A DNA stretch of 64,000 bases. It comes from Lobosporangium transversale (Eukaryota; Mortierellomycota; Mortierellomycetes; Mortierellales; Mortierellaceae). Shown in pieces: positions 20,606 to 34,400 of the stretch. Each line of letters opens with the position of its first letter. Within the stretch, counting starts at the first letter, position 1. The notes under the pieces were generated by a model. The model was not told the origin of the DNA. It searched no databases and saw nothing but the letters and a program-made list of their open reading frames with translations. The stretch lies in contig NW_019029061.1 in NCBI RefSeq assembly GCF_002105155.1, forward strand, positions 1 to 64,000, in the 5' to 3' direction. The position numbers and the translations under genes were made by a program.

Positions 20606-23367
20606 TGCAGTCTTTTCCAGTGAAGTGAAGGCCTGTCTTACTTGTATGTTAGTAGGAGCAAAGGTGAAGTGTTTGTGAAGAGCTGGAGCAAAGGCAAACA
20701 GGAAGCGGGAAGGCATAAGGGTTTGTCCTTTTGTGTACTTTGTCCAACTTATTTGTTGATATTTGTGACTGTTCCTTTCGATCTTATGCACAGCTCTTGT
20801 TTGTATTCTTTGCTTGGAATGAAATCATGCAGCGGGCCATCCTTTCACAGGATTCATTCCTTGTATCCATGTGTCATTCGTGTCAGGTAGCAGGGGATAC
20901 TGGAATCGTAGTATTGCAGTTGCCTCGAAGCGGTTTAACGTCTTGTTTATCATGATGCAAATATTCAGTCGAGACATATCATTTTACCATCATGCTCCTT
21001 ACAAGGTCATGCAATAATTCAGCCACACGCATCAGAAATTCATGAGCACTCATGGTGTAAATACCCCAAAGATCAATTACCCTTCTCCCATTAATTTCAA
21101 TTCAAGAATTACATGCTTCGACTTCCTATGTAGTAATTCGACCGGTGATAACACTATTCTCATATGTCATCGTCAACGTCATCATTACCAAAACAAAGGA
21201 CTGAAAGCAAGGAAAAGAGGACCTTCCATAATGGGATCTACAACTGAATACTCTACCCCTGACACTAAGTCTTGATCACGAAGTTCGTTGGCGTATTATT
21301 GCTCAGTTGATCAATCGACCACATACCACTTATTTTTCTCGACACCTTCATGTCCTTCGTCCATCACTTGAGCGAGGATGGATCATTTTCAAGGTGGAAG
21401 ATCAAGTTTGATGAATGTCTCTTCTGAAACAAGCTGAACAGATTGAGCAGACTAAAACTACTGTATCGGAAAGAAACAGAGGCACTTAGGGACAGGATCG
21501 GTTCAAATGGAATGATATTGACAATCGAATCATCATTGAAATGTGTCGGGCTGGTAAGAGCCGGCCCGTGATTGACGAAGCCATCAATCGACCCTATTCA
21601 TCCTGTTACTTACGTTAATATGCTGCTTTGGATTCAACTTTTCACACACCTTGGTCTCAACGTGTAATGAGCTTGTCAGTCAGAGCAAATCTTGAAAATA
21701 GATTACAAAGAAGTTAGGAATACAATCACTCACCCTGAAGGCGAAATGGAAAAACTAGTCTCGGCTTGATAATACTATTATTTTTCCTACTATGGCTGCT
21801 GCTGCTTTCGATCACATTAGTATAGAACATCACAGCAATTACACCAGCCGAGATAAAGATGGTGAAGACAATGTCATGGTTTAGAAGCGGACGATGCATG
21901 AAAATGAACAGGAAATGAAGATCATTGTTATTTCGAGAAAACATTACCACTTGTGGTATAAATGCTACCAGCAGTAGTATGCTTATTGGTCAAAAGAACA
22001 GTAAGGCCAGCAAATGGATTACGTTCTCAGGAGCTCTTTAACAAATATAGTCATGGCCAATGGGATCTCATCCGTTTCTTAAACTTCTTGTCGATTCCAC
22101 GCAACACATCCATTACATTTTCTTCCTTCTCTCCCCCTTCTTCCGCTGCCTCCACCAGAAGTAAACAACCCGCACCCCAAAAAGTCCAAGAAGTCACTGT
22201 CAGTTATCTCCGTCACCAATATACTCACCTCGCCCGCAATTATCCTCTTTGAAGCTTTGATCAGAAAATAATTATAACCCAACAAGCCCTTAAACACGGT
22301 GCACCCCTGACAAGGAACTACTATCACCATTAAAGGGAACGGCTCGTCTTTCTAGAATCCTTGCTGTGAGAGAATGTTGTGCTCGTTGGAAGTAGCTTAA
22401 TATGCCTGTTCACCATCTTACAGCTAAATGGGCCGAAGCTGAACAGGACATGTCCTGACTTTAGCCGTATCTCAGGATTTACTGGATGCAATCAAACACC
22501 TGAAGGATCGAGACAGGGAGCATAACTAAATAATTTCCTGTCCTGGCAATAGGTCCGAAATGATTTGACAGATGCGTATGGCGTCTTCAGGACACTTTGC
22601 CAGCCTCACAGCAGCGTTACAATTTCACAAAGCAGGGACCTCTCAAATTGTAGACAGCTATAAAATACTGTGACCAGCTTTTAGGCCAAGATACGCATCT
22701 AGAGTAAGGCCTTTGGGGGATGATCGCAGATAAAATTCAACGTAGGTTATCCGTAACAGCCTGTGTGGAACATTGAGCATACCTTAACATGGATGCAGAT
22801 ATCATTTATGACTGTTGATACAAGACAATAATACTATCAAACCCACAAATCGACTTCCTGGCGCCATGAGAAACTCATACACCTTGTGGTTGTGTATTTG
22901 AGACGCATTATAAGCACGCTATAGCCACTACAGTTTGGTTACCTGAGAAGAGCAGGTTGTCACTGGGAAGGAGACTTGAGGTCGGTCAGGGGACGTGGCT
23001 GGGGGACAATCGCTTCTTATTTTCAAGGGCTCAAACCACTAGAGCCCCGCAAAGGATGAGCTACCAATGGGGCACAAAACTGCATGGCAGTGTCATCTAT
23101 GCTGGTGTCAACTTATCGATCCCTTGATGCCAAAGGAGCGGCTGAAGTCAGTGGACAGCTATCAAATTGTCGAAATAACTTCTTAACAAGAAATTATGGA
23201 CCATTCAATGTAACATAGATATTTTAATAAAAAACTGGTTTTATCCTTTGCTCATTTCAAATATTTTGAATAACGGGTGGGTATTACGTTTAATGGGTAG
23301 ATGGGCACTCACAAATTTCTATACAACTGTAAACATATTGATACACACATTTTTTTTTTTGTCCCGC
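20606..23367. other. Intergenic region between TRM4 and Lon
   Basis: It contains the TRM4 promoter side and the Lon 3' end. A possible small minus-strand gene lies at 21,670-22,330 (listed separately). Otherwise no gene, RNA or repeat copy is recognised. Several plus-strand frames (20,642-21,275) have no motifs. Confidence 0.4.
21670..22330 (-). other. Possible small multi-exon gene with one membrane segment
   Basis: On the minus strand, about 22,008-21,732 encodes a hydrophobic stretch (SILLLVAFIPQVVMF), then FIFMHRPLLN and a predicted membrane helix (IVFTIFISAGVIAVMFYT). It ends in a good donor (cag, g, gtgagt). A 40-odd base intron with a ctaac branch-like word and a ttcaag acceptor follows, and then a stop. 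The H-x-PLLN-helix arrangement recalls one helix of cytochrome b561 domains, but the other helices and heme histidines were not found. An upstream piece at 22,330-22,223 ends in gag, gtgagt. The pieces could not be joined in one phase, so this may be a decayed gene or a chance pattern. Confidence 0.25.
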
Positions 23368-25650
23368 TCACCAGCTCAGCATTTTACGCCAGCTAACACT
23401 TGTAGGTATGCCCTCATCTATCTGATTCGTCTTTGTTTTCTTCTTGTGTGTTTCATCCTTGCGTGGCTCACGATTATCGATAACGTCTTCTGCATCTTCG
23501 CTACCAGGCAGCTCCTTATTCCAAATAGAATTGCCCTCCTCTTCTGAGATCGAGTCACCAAACACCACCTTGTAAACATCTTCATACCATGCTGCCGGCA
23601 CACCTGTCACCCCTTCCTTCACATTTTCGGGCAGCTCCTCCCAATCAGGCAAGTTAGCCTGTGGGAAGATCAAAGTCTTGACACCTGACCTCTTGGCAGC
23701 AATAGTTTTCTCTTTAAGTCCTCCAATCTTGAGGACCTTACCAGTCAAAGTCAGCTCTCCTGTCATAGCAATCGTAGGATCTAAGGGCTTATTAAGTGCC
23801 AAGGACAACAGAGATGTTGCCATTGTAATACCAGCAGATGGACCATCTTTGGGCGTAGCACCCTCGGGGACATGGAGATGGATCGCAGCCTTGTTGAAGA
23901 ATCGGTTCTCAGGGAAGCGACGGCCAACTATATTCTTCGCAAAAGTGTATGCGATTGAAGTCGATTCTTTCATCACATCGCCCATCTGACCCGTCCTCAG
24001 AAAGTTGGGTCGTGACTTTTCAGACAGTCTACCATCGAGACATGACTCGATATAGAGTGCAGATCCTCCCATGGAGGTCCAGGCGAGGCCCATGACCACA
24101 CCAGGGGGTGTGGCCTCATAAAGTCTGTCTGCTTGGAAAACGGCAGGACCAACATAGCTCTTGAGATTGTCTGCCGTGATGTCAACACGGACGTTGGAAG
24201 GGACCTGGAGCTTGGGTGGTTTATGGCTGTCACTATCCTTGTTCTTGTCATCGTCCTTGCCTTTCTTGCCTTTGCCTTTCTTTTCTTTGCTGTCCTTCTC
24301 CGATTGCTTATTGTTCTTTGCAGCTTCCTCATCGTCCATCAGCTTCTCGTCTGGAACCTGCTTGATAATACCTGCCAGAATCTCGTCACCAGTTTGTTTA
24401 ATTTCTTCATCTACTTTCTTGTCTTCCTTCACAATCTTCTTCCTCTTAGTCTCTTCTTTATCCTCAGCCTTCTTCGATGATGATGTAGATGTAACACGTT
24501 CAACATCTGGCAAATCCTTCACAATCTGTAGCGCAGCCTTGCGGAAGACCTTGTCAATCTGTTTCTTTAGGTTACGAACACCGGACTCTCGACAGTAATT
24601 CTTAATCAATGCCTCGATAGCATCATCGTGCAGTGTCACATTGGCCTCCTCCAATCCTGCTGCCTGCTTAGCAGCGGGCGCCAAGTAGCGAGAAGCAATT
24701 GCAACTTTCTCATCAGAGATATATCCCGAAAGCTGGATAACCTCCATACGGTCCAAGAGAGGTCCAGGAATGGTTTCAAGTACGTTAGCCGTGCAGACAA
24801 AGAGAACCTTGGAAAGGTCAATCGGCACATCCATGTAATGGTCCAAAAAGGACCCATTCTGTTCAGGATCCAACAGCTCCAATAGTGCAGATGCTGGGTC
24901 TCCTTGATGACCGCGTCCAACCTTGTCCACTATTTATAGCATCCATCATATTTCCGGTACATAGCATTTTAATATTAATAGGCACAAGTTCACAAAAAAC
25001 TAGCGAATTAATCATACGGCTCTTCTTTACCTTCATCAATTAAAATAAGAGGATTCTCAGTCTGAACCCGTTTGAGGGCTTGAATAACCTTTCCGGGCAT
25101 GGCTCCAACATATGTTCTACGATGACCCTTGATTTCAGCCACATCAGTGAGGCCTCCAACGCTGAATCTATAGAACTCACGATCCAATGCACGCGCAATT
25201 GATTTGCCAATCGAGGTCTTTCCCACGCCTAATAGAAATGTACGAGTTCCCAAGAAGATAAAGGACATCATTAACCAATAATGAAGTTTGTTAATCAACG
25301 ATTTGAAAATGATCTAGTAATATTAAAAAAAAAAAATAAAAAAAAAATAAAAAATAACCCCCTCTCTGTTGCTGTTAGGAGAGAAAACGTACCTGGTGGT
25401 CCAGCAAGACAAATGATCTTGCCCTCAACAGTTCCACGAAGGCGGCCGACAGCGATGAATTCCAGAATGCGATCCTTGACATCCTTCAATCCATAATGAT
25501 CCTCGTCCAATACACGTGTCGCATGGCGAATATCATAATTCTCAGGTGATCGCACACCCCATGGTACGTTAGTCAACCAGTCCAAATAGTTCCTTGTCAC
25601 ATTAAACTCGGATGCCGCTGGCTCCAAATGCTCCAGTTTTGTAATTTCCT

Positions 25651-25705
<55 letters not shown>

Positions 25706-27548
25706 TAAAAAACGTTAACAATACTATAAGCATTTGCTTGTCTGATATAAAGAAGATTCCATTAAAGAAGGAAAAATAGTCTTGATATGCTCATACCTCA
25801 TCAAAGACCTTTTTGACCTGTTCAGGCATAGCCAGCTTGACACTCTTCTCTCTAAACTTCTCAATGAGCTTATCTTTACCATCAGACTCAATTCCAAGTT
25901 CCTTTTTGATGCCCTTGAGCTGCTCCATCAGATAATATTCTCGTTGACGCTTCGCAATCTTGTTCTCAACATCCTTGCTGATCTTACTCTGAAGTTGAGC
26001 ATTCATCAGTTCTTTCTTCAACACCAACAATGCCTTTTGCATCCTATCCTCGATTGATAATGACTCTAAGACTGACTGCAGCTCCTCTGGATCGCCCTGT
26101 GATACCGCTGTTGCGAAATCCGCCAACTTGGCTGGCTCCTCAAACACATTGCCTGCAGACTGTGACATGGAAAAGTTGGCAATCTGATCCCGGAACAATG
26201 GGTTCAGACCAGCAATGTCCTTAAAGACGGCTACAATCTCTGAAGTGATAGCACGGATAACCTGATTCTTGCGATTGTAAGGTAGATCGATCATATTCTC
26301 GACATTCGCCAACGTCACCGCATAATCCTTGGCCAAGAACGCTGTCGGCAAATGTGGAGAGGGAGTACTTACAAGGCTATGTTCAACCACGTTTGGATCC
26401 GATCCTGAAGCCTTTTCATGATCAGTTAATGATGAATCGATTGAGGAGGGAGATGCTGATGATGACTCTGAAGAAGCTGCTGCAGTAGCCGCAATGGTGG
26501 TAGTTGAATCATCATTTACCTTTATGGTAATCGCTTGCGATTGAGCCTTATCAGCACCTTCTTCGCCAGCCTCCTTAACCATCAAACCCTCACGTGGGGC
26601 TTCTGACCCGTCAGGCATAATCAGAGGCGGCAGCAGCTCCTTAATTTTGATCCTCCTATGTGGATAGAGCACAGCTGTGATTGATCCTTCCTCGCTACCG
26701 GGACTGGCTGGGAAGATTGTTGTGATCTGTGCAAAGACACCGACAGAATGGATTTGATCCATGCTAGTGACTGTATCAATATCCAACTCTTCATCCTTAA
26801 GCAAGAATGCACCCACATAGGGTTGACCACGTTTCATTAATTCCTTGATTGCATTGGCTACAACTGGATTCTTGATCACAACTGCTTTGTAAAACCCAGG
26901 GAACAAAGGACGGCGGCCGATTGGTAGCGTCAAGACCTGAGGGTAGACCTCAGGGATGGCTGGTTTGGACAATGCATTATCAAGGATCCCACCTGAGCCA
27001 ACCTCAAACGTAAATTTGGTATTTTTGCGATCACCACCACGTCCACCGCTACCACTACCCTCAGATCCTGACCCCGATCCTGATCCCGACCCAGAACTAC
27101 CACCTTCTGATCCGGACCCAGAGTCCTTACCATCTGATCCATTCTTGCCATCATCGCCTTTATTAGCATTGTCATTTTTGTCCTTGAGGATGCGCACAGT
27201 GCTCGAGAAGGAACGACTAGAGAAGGTCAAGCCTTTAGTGGAAAGGAAGTGGTTTGTTTGGCTATGTCCATGAGAGATTCCTTGCAGCAGCGGTTGTCTT
27301 TTTAGTTGAGCGAGGCTGTGAAGGTTCTTGGAGCGCCCATTGATCAGATGCGCAGTCGAAGGCGACGATATGGTGGAGAAAGGTTGGAGATGGCCATCAA
27401 AGACAGACCAGGATGGGGGTGTTCTAGTGACGGACTGACCAAGCGTTGGGTTGACAGTCCTGCGCGGCAAGGCCAGCCTGAGCAAGTCAACTGAAGGCGA
27501 GACGCGTTTAGTGATAACAAGCACGGCGTTTGATGCCATTGTTGTCAA
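23368..27548 (-). CDS. PIM1: Mitochondrial Lon protease (ATP-dependent serine protease)
   Basis: Degrades misfolded and oxidised matrix proteins and regulates mitochondrial DNA maintenance. Four exons in phase give 1,255 residues: 27548-25797, 25648-25393, 25228-25031 and 24929-23368. The N terminus is rich in Arg and Ser and poor in acidic residues, as expected of a presequence; a second Met lies four codons downstream of the first. The Lon substrate-binding domain begins near [15 protein letters not shown]. The P-loop GPPGVGKT (about residues 666-673) is split by intron 2, and Walker B is LILIDEVDKV. The protease domain has the catalytic dyad in PKDGPSAG (Ser1100) and GGLKEK (Lys1143), 43 residues apart as in bacterial Lon. 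A Gly/Ser repeat follows the presequence, and a long Lys/Asp/Glu-rich insert (near [13 protein letters not shown]) separates the AAA+ and protease domains. Intron 1 contains a (TAA)n tract. It is somewhat longer than yeast Pim1. Confidence 0.96.
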
Positions 27549-28411
27549 TTGGATTAATTAACTGAATGTACAGATGTAAAAATGAAAGAGTAGGAACAAA
27601 AGGAAGTAATATAACAAGATAAAAAATAAGGGTAATGAGAAGACGGAGACGGAGACGATTCCGAATGGAGAAGAGAATGGAGGCGGCAGTTGCTAAGCAA
27701 AGAAGAAAGAAAGGGTTCCCAATGGAATGAACCGGAAACAATAAATTAAATCGTGACGACGTGACGTAATTAATATTCAAAAAATCTAACGCGTCAAAAA
27801 GCTGGTTCTAGGCACCATTTTTAAATTGATTGACGCGGAACCTGATAATCCGGTGAATAGTGTTCTTGTGCACAACTTAGATAGCGGAACCAAATGTGGA
27901 GGTCTCATTGTTGATAGCCAACAAGCGTACAGGCTAATAAATGCTCTGTAGTTTGGTTTGTTGATCCTACACTCCTGCGTTGAAGTACAAAGTCGTGTGT
28001 TAATTATTTTTTTGGATCACAATTATTCTACACCTCATTGTTCAATCTGCTCAGCTCGATCTCTTTAGGCTTACATTGGTAGATTTATAATAAAGACATG
28101 AAACATCAAGAACGGACTTTTGCCTACAAAAAACCCATGAAGGATCGAGTGTACTCTTAATATTCAGCGTTGCCCAAAACTGAGTTTGAATAATATCTTC
28201 GGTAACCCTGCCAAGTGAGGAAAAGGACGCAGGTTTTTATTTTCAATAAAACAATATAAAAATTTTGGGCATGTTGAATAATCTGCCTGCTATTTTACTT
28301 AAAAAAGAGTAGTGTGGAAAGTCAAGAATGAGGATTCTACCTGCCTTTTCTCTTGGAATATGCTAGAGTCGGAAGCTTACAAAGACATTTAGAGAATGAA
28401 ATGGATTTTAT

Positions 28412-28443
<32 letters not shown>

Positions 28444-28664
28444 CGTGGTGTCATTAAGAGAACAAAAGGATAAAATTGGCGGAGCTGTGTGAAAAGAAAA
28501 CATCACTTTTACAATCACAGCACTTTCGTTAAATTTGAGAGGGATGAAAAAATAAAAATATGAAAGGGGGGAATCTGACTATGAACAGTATTAAAGGCAT
28601 TACGAGTAATTAGCTGATTAAAATGGGTGTAGAAATTGGGTTAGAAAAAAAAAATCTCTTTTTT
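27549..28664. other. Intergenic region 5' of Lon
   Basis: Holds the presumed Lon promoter (27,549 onward) and the 3' end of the next minus-strand gene. A T run lies at 28,417-28,443. Nothing else is recognised. Confidence 0.4.
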
Positions 28665-31600
28665 TTAAGGATGGACAAGCACACTTGAAGCCATGGACAT
28701 GCCCATCGCCTCTTGATTCGACAGACGCAAGAACTCGGTTCGTTCTTCCGGAGACATGGACTCGAGCAACTCACGGAGCTCAGCCTCCTCTTCAGACTCA
28801 ACAGTCTCCTCAACCTCGAATACGAATGAACTGTTGCTTTGTTGCTGCTGTACCAAATGGTGTTGGTGGCTATCAATCTCCTCCTGAACTTCTTGCGCGT
28901 CATCCTTCAAGGTGGCGTTAGGGCGCGTCGTATATGGGATCGCAGGGGGCGCTAATGTAGCCGGCTGGAGGAGGGTAGAGGCTGAAGGACTAGCGCAGTC
29001 CGAATTGCTATCTTCATCGTCACCAGTGTTATTGTCATCTTCGACTTCTTCGCTGTCATCGTTGTACATACGACTTCGCATTACGGACGCTGCACGCGAG
29101 AGAAGGCCTCCGTGCATAGAGTCAGATTCATAGTCTGAAATTGTAGGGCTCGAGGGACGTGTTGGATACAGACGCAGATTAGCATCACCTACTACAGATG
29201 CGTGCTTAAACATCATGTCCATTGAAGTCATGTGTCGGATATTAAAAGGTCGGTTGTTGCTGCTGCCTTGTGCGTCAACGTCGTCAGTGGTATGGGGGCT
29301 CGTGGTTTCGCTTTCTTCCACAGGAGTCTGCTCAGATAGTGTGTCAACAACTGTAGTCTGAGCCGGAATGAAGCTGTTTCTCTTCATTTGCACGCTCTCC
29401 GAGATTACAGGGATGGGTGCGGTTTTAATCTCCTGGGTAACCTTGCTTAACGAGAGAGCTGCGGCCTTGGCTTGAATGGCCTTGATATTTTCGTCCGTCA
29501 ATCCGGCCAACTCCTTGAATTCTTGAAACTCCTCGTCGCTTAGGTAATCAAACGCCTCTAGAATCTCAGCCTCCTCCGATGTCAACTCTATACCTTCACC
29601 AATGATCAGTCCACCGTGCTGGGCAATGGCGCCTGCCACTGCTGCTGCTGCTGCTGCTTCACGCTCTGCTTCTGCCTTGGCCTGAGCAGCCCGCTTGGCG
29701 CGTCGCTCACGACGTCGAGCTTGCTTTATATCTGCATCACGAGCTTGAATGGCTTCATCGAGCGAAAGACCCTTCGCCTTATAGGCCTCAATTTCTTTGC
29801 GGAACTTTTTGGCGCGTTCACGACGAAGAGCCGCAGCAGTGGGGACGGGAGGGCAGCCCTGCATGCTTGTGCCAGACAACGGAGTGACAGTAGTGGTATT
29901 ATGGGAACGATGATGCCGACGAAGAGTTCGGATCGATTTTGTCGAGATAGTGGCTACCAATAAGGGGCGAATTTGATTTGAGGTTGGTGCTGCTGCTGCT
30001 AGGATACGCATTTTGTGCGCCTGGCGCTGCTGAAGCGCCCTCTTATTAAAGGCTGTTCTGCGTCTCTTCACAGTGACCGTACGAGCCACAGCCAAGAAGC
30101 CCTCAAGTTCACGCTTCTCAACCGCACGTTGGCTGATACCAAAAATGTCACCGGGTGAGACAGGGTGAAGCTTGAGCGAGACAGACCGTGCAAGAGTGTT
30201 GGATCGTGACAAGAAACCAGTGCCTGAAAAGATAGATTTGGGTGACATGGGAGTAGTGGGTGATATTGGTGAGACGGGTGACATGTATCCCTTGCGCCCC
30301 GAAGTTGAGACTGCGAGTGAAAGTGCGGGGGGAGGAGATATGGGGAGCCGAGGTTGATTCTCGTATGTGGACTTTCCAAGCGATGCCACTGAGACACTCC
30401 TTCGCAAATCTCGAATAACTGCCTGTACATTCTCGACCTCTGGCTCCTCATCTTCTTCCCGGATGTGAGCCAAACCTGGGACCTTCGAGCCGTCTTCATC
30501 GTCATCTTCACCAAGTTTGATATCCAGAATAGAAATGGCATCATCTGCAACTACCTTCTCTTTCCTGTCAGCATAAAGATCAATCTCCTTCATAGTGTTG
30601 GGTGACTCCGCAGGCAGACCTTGTGCAATTCTAGCCTCCATTCTCAAAATAGCTTGAGCACCTTTGTATCCATGCTCGCGCTCCAGTGCAGCGATTCGCT
30701 CCTGTTCCAAGACTCTGGCGCGCGTATCCAATTTCTCTTGAAGTTGCTCTTCAGTCAAGTCACGCTCCTCACGGTATGCGTAGATTGCATGGTAAAATGC
30801 GCTTGAGAACCGGCGAAGGTCAGCCCCCATCAAATGTCGAGTGTCCCAGTTGGGTTTGAATTCATTAAGACCAAAACAGCATGATCCAGGGAAGACAGCT
30901 AGTTTGCTGTGGGAGATTTGATTGAATGCTTGCTGATCAACCAAAGCACAGCAAAGATCAAGAATTTCAACAAAAAGGTATCGATTCAATTCAGGAAGCA
31001 TGCCCAACAATTCGAAAAAGAAGCGGCCTAATTTAAGTACGTCGAATACAATCATGACAGTGTTAAGATCGATAATACCATTATATGATAATAAATAATA
31101 ATATAATAAAAATACAAGCACAGCATCAAGGCACTGAAGGACTACCGCATACGCAGCCCCAACTGAACAAAAAAAAAAAAAAATTACCGTTGGGATTCTG
31201 AAACATTTCCTGAATATGTGGTGGAATGAGTGGGGGATATGTCCTGGAGAGTGCAGTAGTGAGCAATCCTGCGACAGTGTCGATGCGCATCATCTTGACT
31301 GAAAACAGATGACTCTTGCGTGGGTTCGCCAACATTGAGAGTCCCGCTTCGACCGAGGGGACATGGAAAGGATTACGAAAAAGGTGTGGATGCCTGAGAC
31401 CTGCATGAGTGTAAATTTGGAAATTTGGTAAAATTTTTTGTTTGTGCGTGAGTTATTGCAATGATGTTTGTGTACCATTAGAATACATGCAAATGCAGTA
31501 ATGGATGGCACGTGTGACAGAACGGAACGCGACGGGAAGACTTCAAAATACGAATCAAGCCAAACAAATTCTGGGTTAATTGTGTGCCACGCGCATGGGC

Positions 31601-31920
31601 GTTGACGGAATAAACAAATACCCTGGAAAAACAAAATAAAAATAAAATCATTGTGAAGAGGATGAAAGACAAAAATGAAAAAGAAAGAGCATGGTATGAT
31701 TGTTTCCAGCACACGAAGATGGAACGGACATTGGGCATAAAATACAATGCAGGGTTCAAGGTCCAAGGAACAGGGGGAGAAAGGAGATGGAGCAAGGGGA
31801 TGGAACAAAGGAAGAAGCATACCTCGCATTTTGATCTCTTCGATACACATCATGATGACCTTGTGCGAGAACTGAATAGGCATCAGATCCATGACGGGCA
31901 TCATGTCGGCTTTGCTAACA
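28665..31920 (-). CDS. Conserved fungal protein, possibly RhoGAP-like fold (5' end missing)
   Basis: Four exons join in phase: 31920-31823, 31570-31487, 31400-31188 and 31141-28665, giving about 920 residues without a start codon. The first exon opens in mid-codon (VSKADMMPVMDLMPIQ), so upstream exons are missing. Conserved-looking segments are SMLANPRKSHLFSVKMMRID, DVLKLGRFFFELLGMLP and SKLAVFPGSCCFGLNEF. From family memory I associate these with fungal proteins annotated as Rho GTPase-activation-like, but no arginine finger could be assigned. A charged coiled-coil region (EEQLQEKLDTRARVLEQERI), Ser/Pro-rich segments (SPVSPISPTTPMSPKS) and an acidic tail follow. The intron before the last exon is very short (46 nt with the acceptor chosen), and the residues after it are oddly hydrophobic (VFLLYYYLLSY), so that junction is uncertain. 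Confidence 0.7.
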
Positions 31921-34400
31921 CTGCTATTTATTCTAATATGGGAAATGGAAAATAAAATAAAATAAAATAAAATAAAATAAAATAAGTATAAGTATAATCG
32001 AAAATATGGATAGGTACCATTCAGATATGTCTCAATTAATAACGCGTCTAGGTATTATTATATTTGTTTCAGACACAACACAACAACAGATTGATGAAAT
32101 GCATTACATTATTCTGCATGATGGTAAGTGAAATGGGCAAATAAAGAAATGCTCCGGAGAGATACATTCAGCTTTTGCATACATTCGGTTGCATTATTTG
32201 CATGCCAAATGAATGTCATTAAGCTTTCAGCTCATCATTACTGTGGATCAACCCCTGGTTGTACTTTTGTTTTTTTGGGCTAGTCCTGATTTACAATGGC
32301 TCTATCATTTCAAATCATCCCTCTCAAATATATTTGTTGCCAGTATAACTACATCAAAACCCAGAATCTTTTGTTTGTTTGTTTTTTGTTGCCATTTGGC
32401 TGCTGTAATAAATTGAGCAGCATTCACATCCCAATGATACCTGGAAAAACCAATGATCACAAAAAAAAAAACGTGGCATTGAGTGATGAGCAGTTTCTCT
32501 CCATCTTCATTTACAAGAAGAGAAAGAGCACAGGGCAACATCATATCAAGACAGACAGTGATAAAAAAAAAAAAAAAAAAAAAAAAAGCGACATGCAGGT
32601 CGGGCAAATTCCGATGTCTAGTGGTTCCCTTCTTCCCGCCCATCACTTCTCTCCCGCCAATTACCCCCTGCCTATTACCCATTCCTTCGAGCATAACTAA
32701 GCATGCACAGTTGCATGTTATGTGCAGCATCCTATACGATCGATGATTCGTCTTTAACTAGTGCTATTTTTTGTTTTCGGCTTTTTTACCTGATTGAAGA
32801 TGAATGTCCCTTATGCATAGTGGCGGAATGAAACAAGGCTGTTGTAAGGGTTGAAATGTAACGTTGCTTAGCAATGCACAACCTCCGATGGATCTAATCA
32901 GTTTTCACTGAATCAACTTGCTTCCTTTCTACTGACAAAGGAGACAATAACTGCTGTCGAAGCTGAAGATCTGCAACGGCTGCTGTAGTAGCTTATAGTG
33001 CGTAATGCAGAATATTAATAGAGTGATATCGGCTGAGTTGCACCAAGTCCGACGGGAAACGATGTACTTCTCCTGAGCTTGGACCCTGACCGTTAATTTT
33101 TTTTTTTTTTGTTTTTCTCTCACTGAAGCTGAATTGCTAACTGACGCAAATTTTATGTATGCAGTGAAGTAGCTATGAGAAATGAAGGAGTCTGGCTGAA
33201 AGGAAAGAGAAAGAAAGTAAAGATGTAGCTGAGTATTGTGTTTGTATGTAAAGTGTTTATGTGAGTGGGCGAAGAAAAAAAAAAAGGGGGGGGAGGAAAG
33301 AAGGAAAGGGGAGCGTGCCAGGCTGGGAGAATGAAATCAACCTAATAATCAAGACGAAGAATGACGATGACGCAGATTGGAACAAAGACAGGTCGAGGAG
33401 GGAAAAGAAAAGAAAGAATTAGAGAAAGAGAGAATACGTATAAAGGACTAAGGATGGAAGTAGAGAATAAAAAAAGAATGCTGTTGTGTAAAATATAATG
33501 TTGATGCAAGGGACATAGACGTACTGTACTGGATAGATGGCAAGTGATGAATGAGATAAAGGAAAGAGAAGAAAGGAAGAACAGATTCCTTCAAGCAATG
33601 GACAAGAAGAGAAAAGAAAAGGAGACTGTTTTAAATTAGGAGGCAGGGATGAACAAGTGCATGAACGGGCCCCAACAAGTGGACAAATGGACAAATGGGC
33701 AAGCGGACAAAAATGGTTCTTTGTCAATAAGCAAGTCCCCGAAGGAAAGAGGAAGGCGGGTTGGGTAAAAAGACAAGCGTTTGTTCGGTCATCATTGCGT
33801 TCCTGTTTGGAAGGCTTTTATTTCTTTTTATTGGCAGCAGGGCACTGTTAGTTTAGTGTGTCACAAGAAAGGGACAAGGCCAGGAACAAAGAAGTGAGAG
33901 CAACTTAAATCTGATTTCAATAAGATTGTTTTTGTTTGTATTGAGTAAACTTACAAATTTTCGTTTACCACATTTGCATTCACTCGCTCTATCCTGCAAT
34001 TGAGCGTTAGACTAAACAATATATTATTACATTAATCTTTCGGTAGTTGAATAAACGATAACAATTTAACAATTACAGAGTGGATGAATTAGCTGGGTCG
34101 TACAAAATGAATGGATAAAGAGCAGCAGACAAGCACTCCGAACCTGAATCGAAAGAGTATCTGCTCTTTCTCTTTTCCTCTTTTCCTTCCGCTCTCTGTC
34201 TCTCTTACTCTCGCTTTTTGAGCGACTAAATAGGACAAGAGGACCCTCAACCTCCTATTTCTCCATCTTCTTTTTTTCTTTCTTCTGCATTGTTTGTTGC
34301 TCTGTCTCACACACGGAGCTCCTACTGTGGTCCATCACTCATGACTTTTGTATACTTCTGTAGCGTTCTTTAATTCTTAAGGAGACTAGAGAAGTAGAGG
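31921..34400. other. Gene-poor region with microsatellites upstream of the RhoGAP-like gene
   Basis: Contains an (AAAAT)n tract at about 31,950-31,985, an A run at 32,563-32,587, and T, A and G runs near 33,094 and 33,273-33,295. The missing 5' exons of the minus-strand gene ending at 28,665 should lie here or further upstream. I found no segment that can be joined convincingly. Confidence 0.4.

Noticed and set aside
24133-24598. Open frames antisense to Lon
   Set aside because: They are antisense shadows of the Lys/Glu-rich Lon insert and have no independent support.
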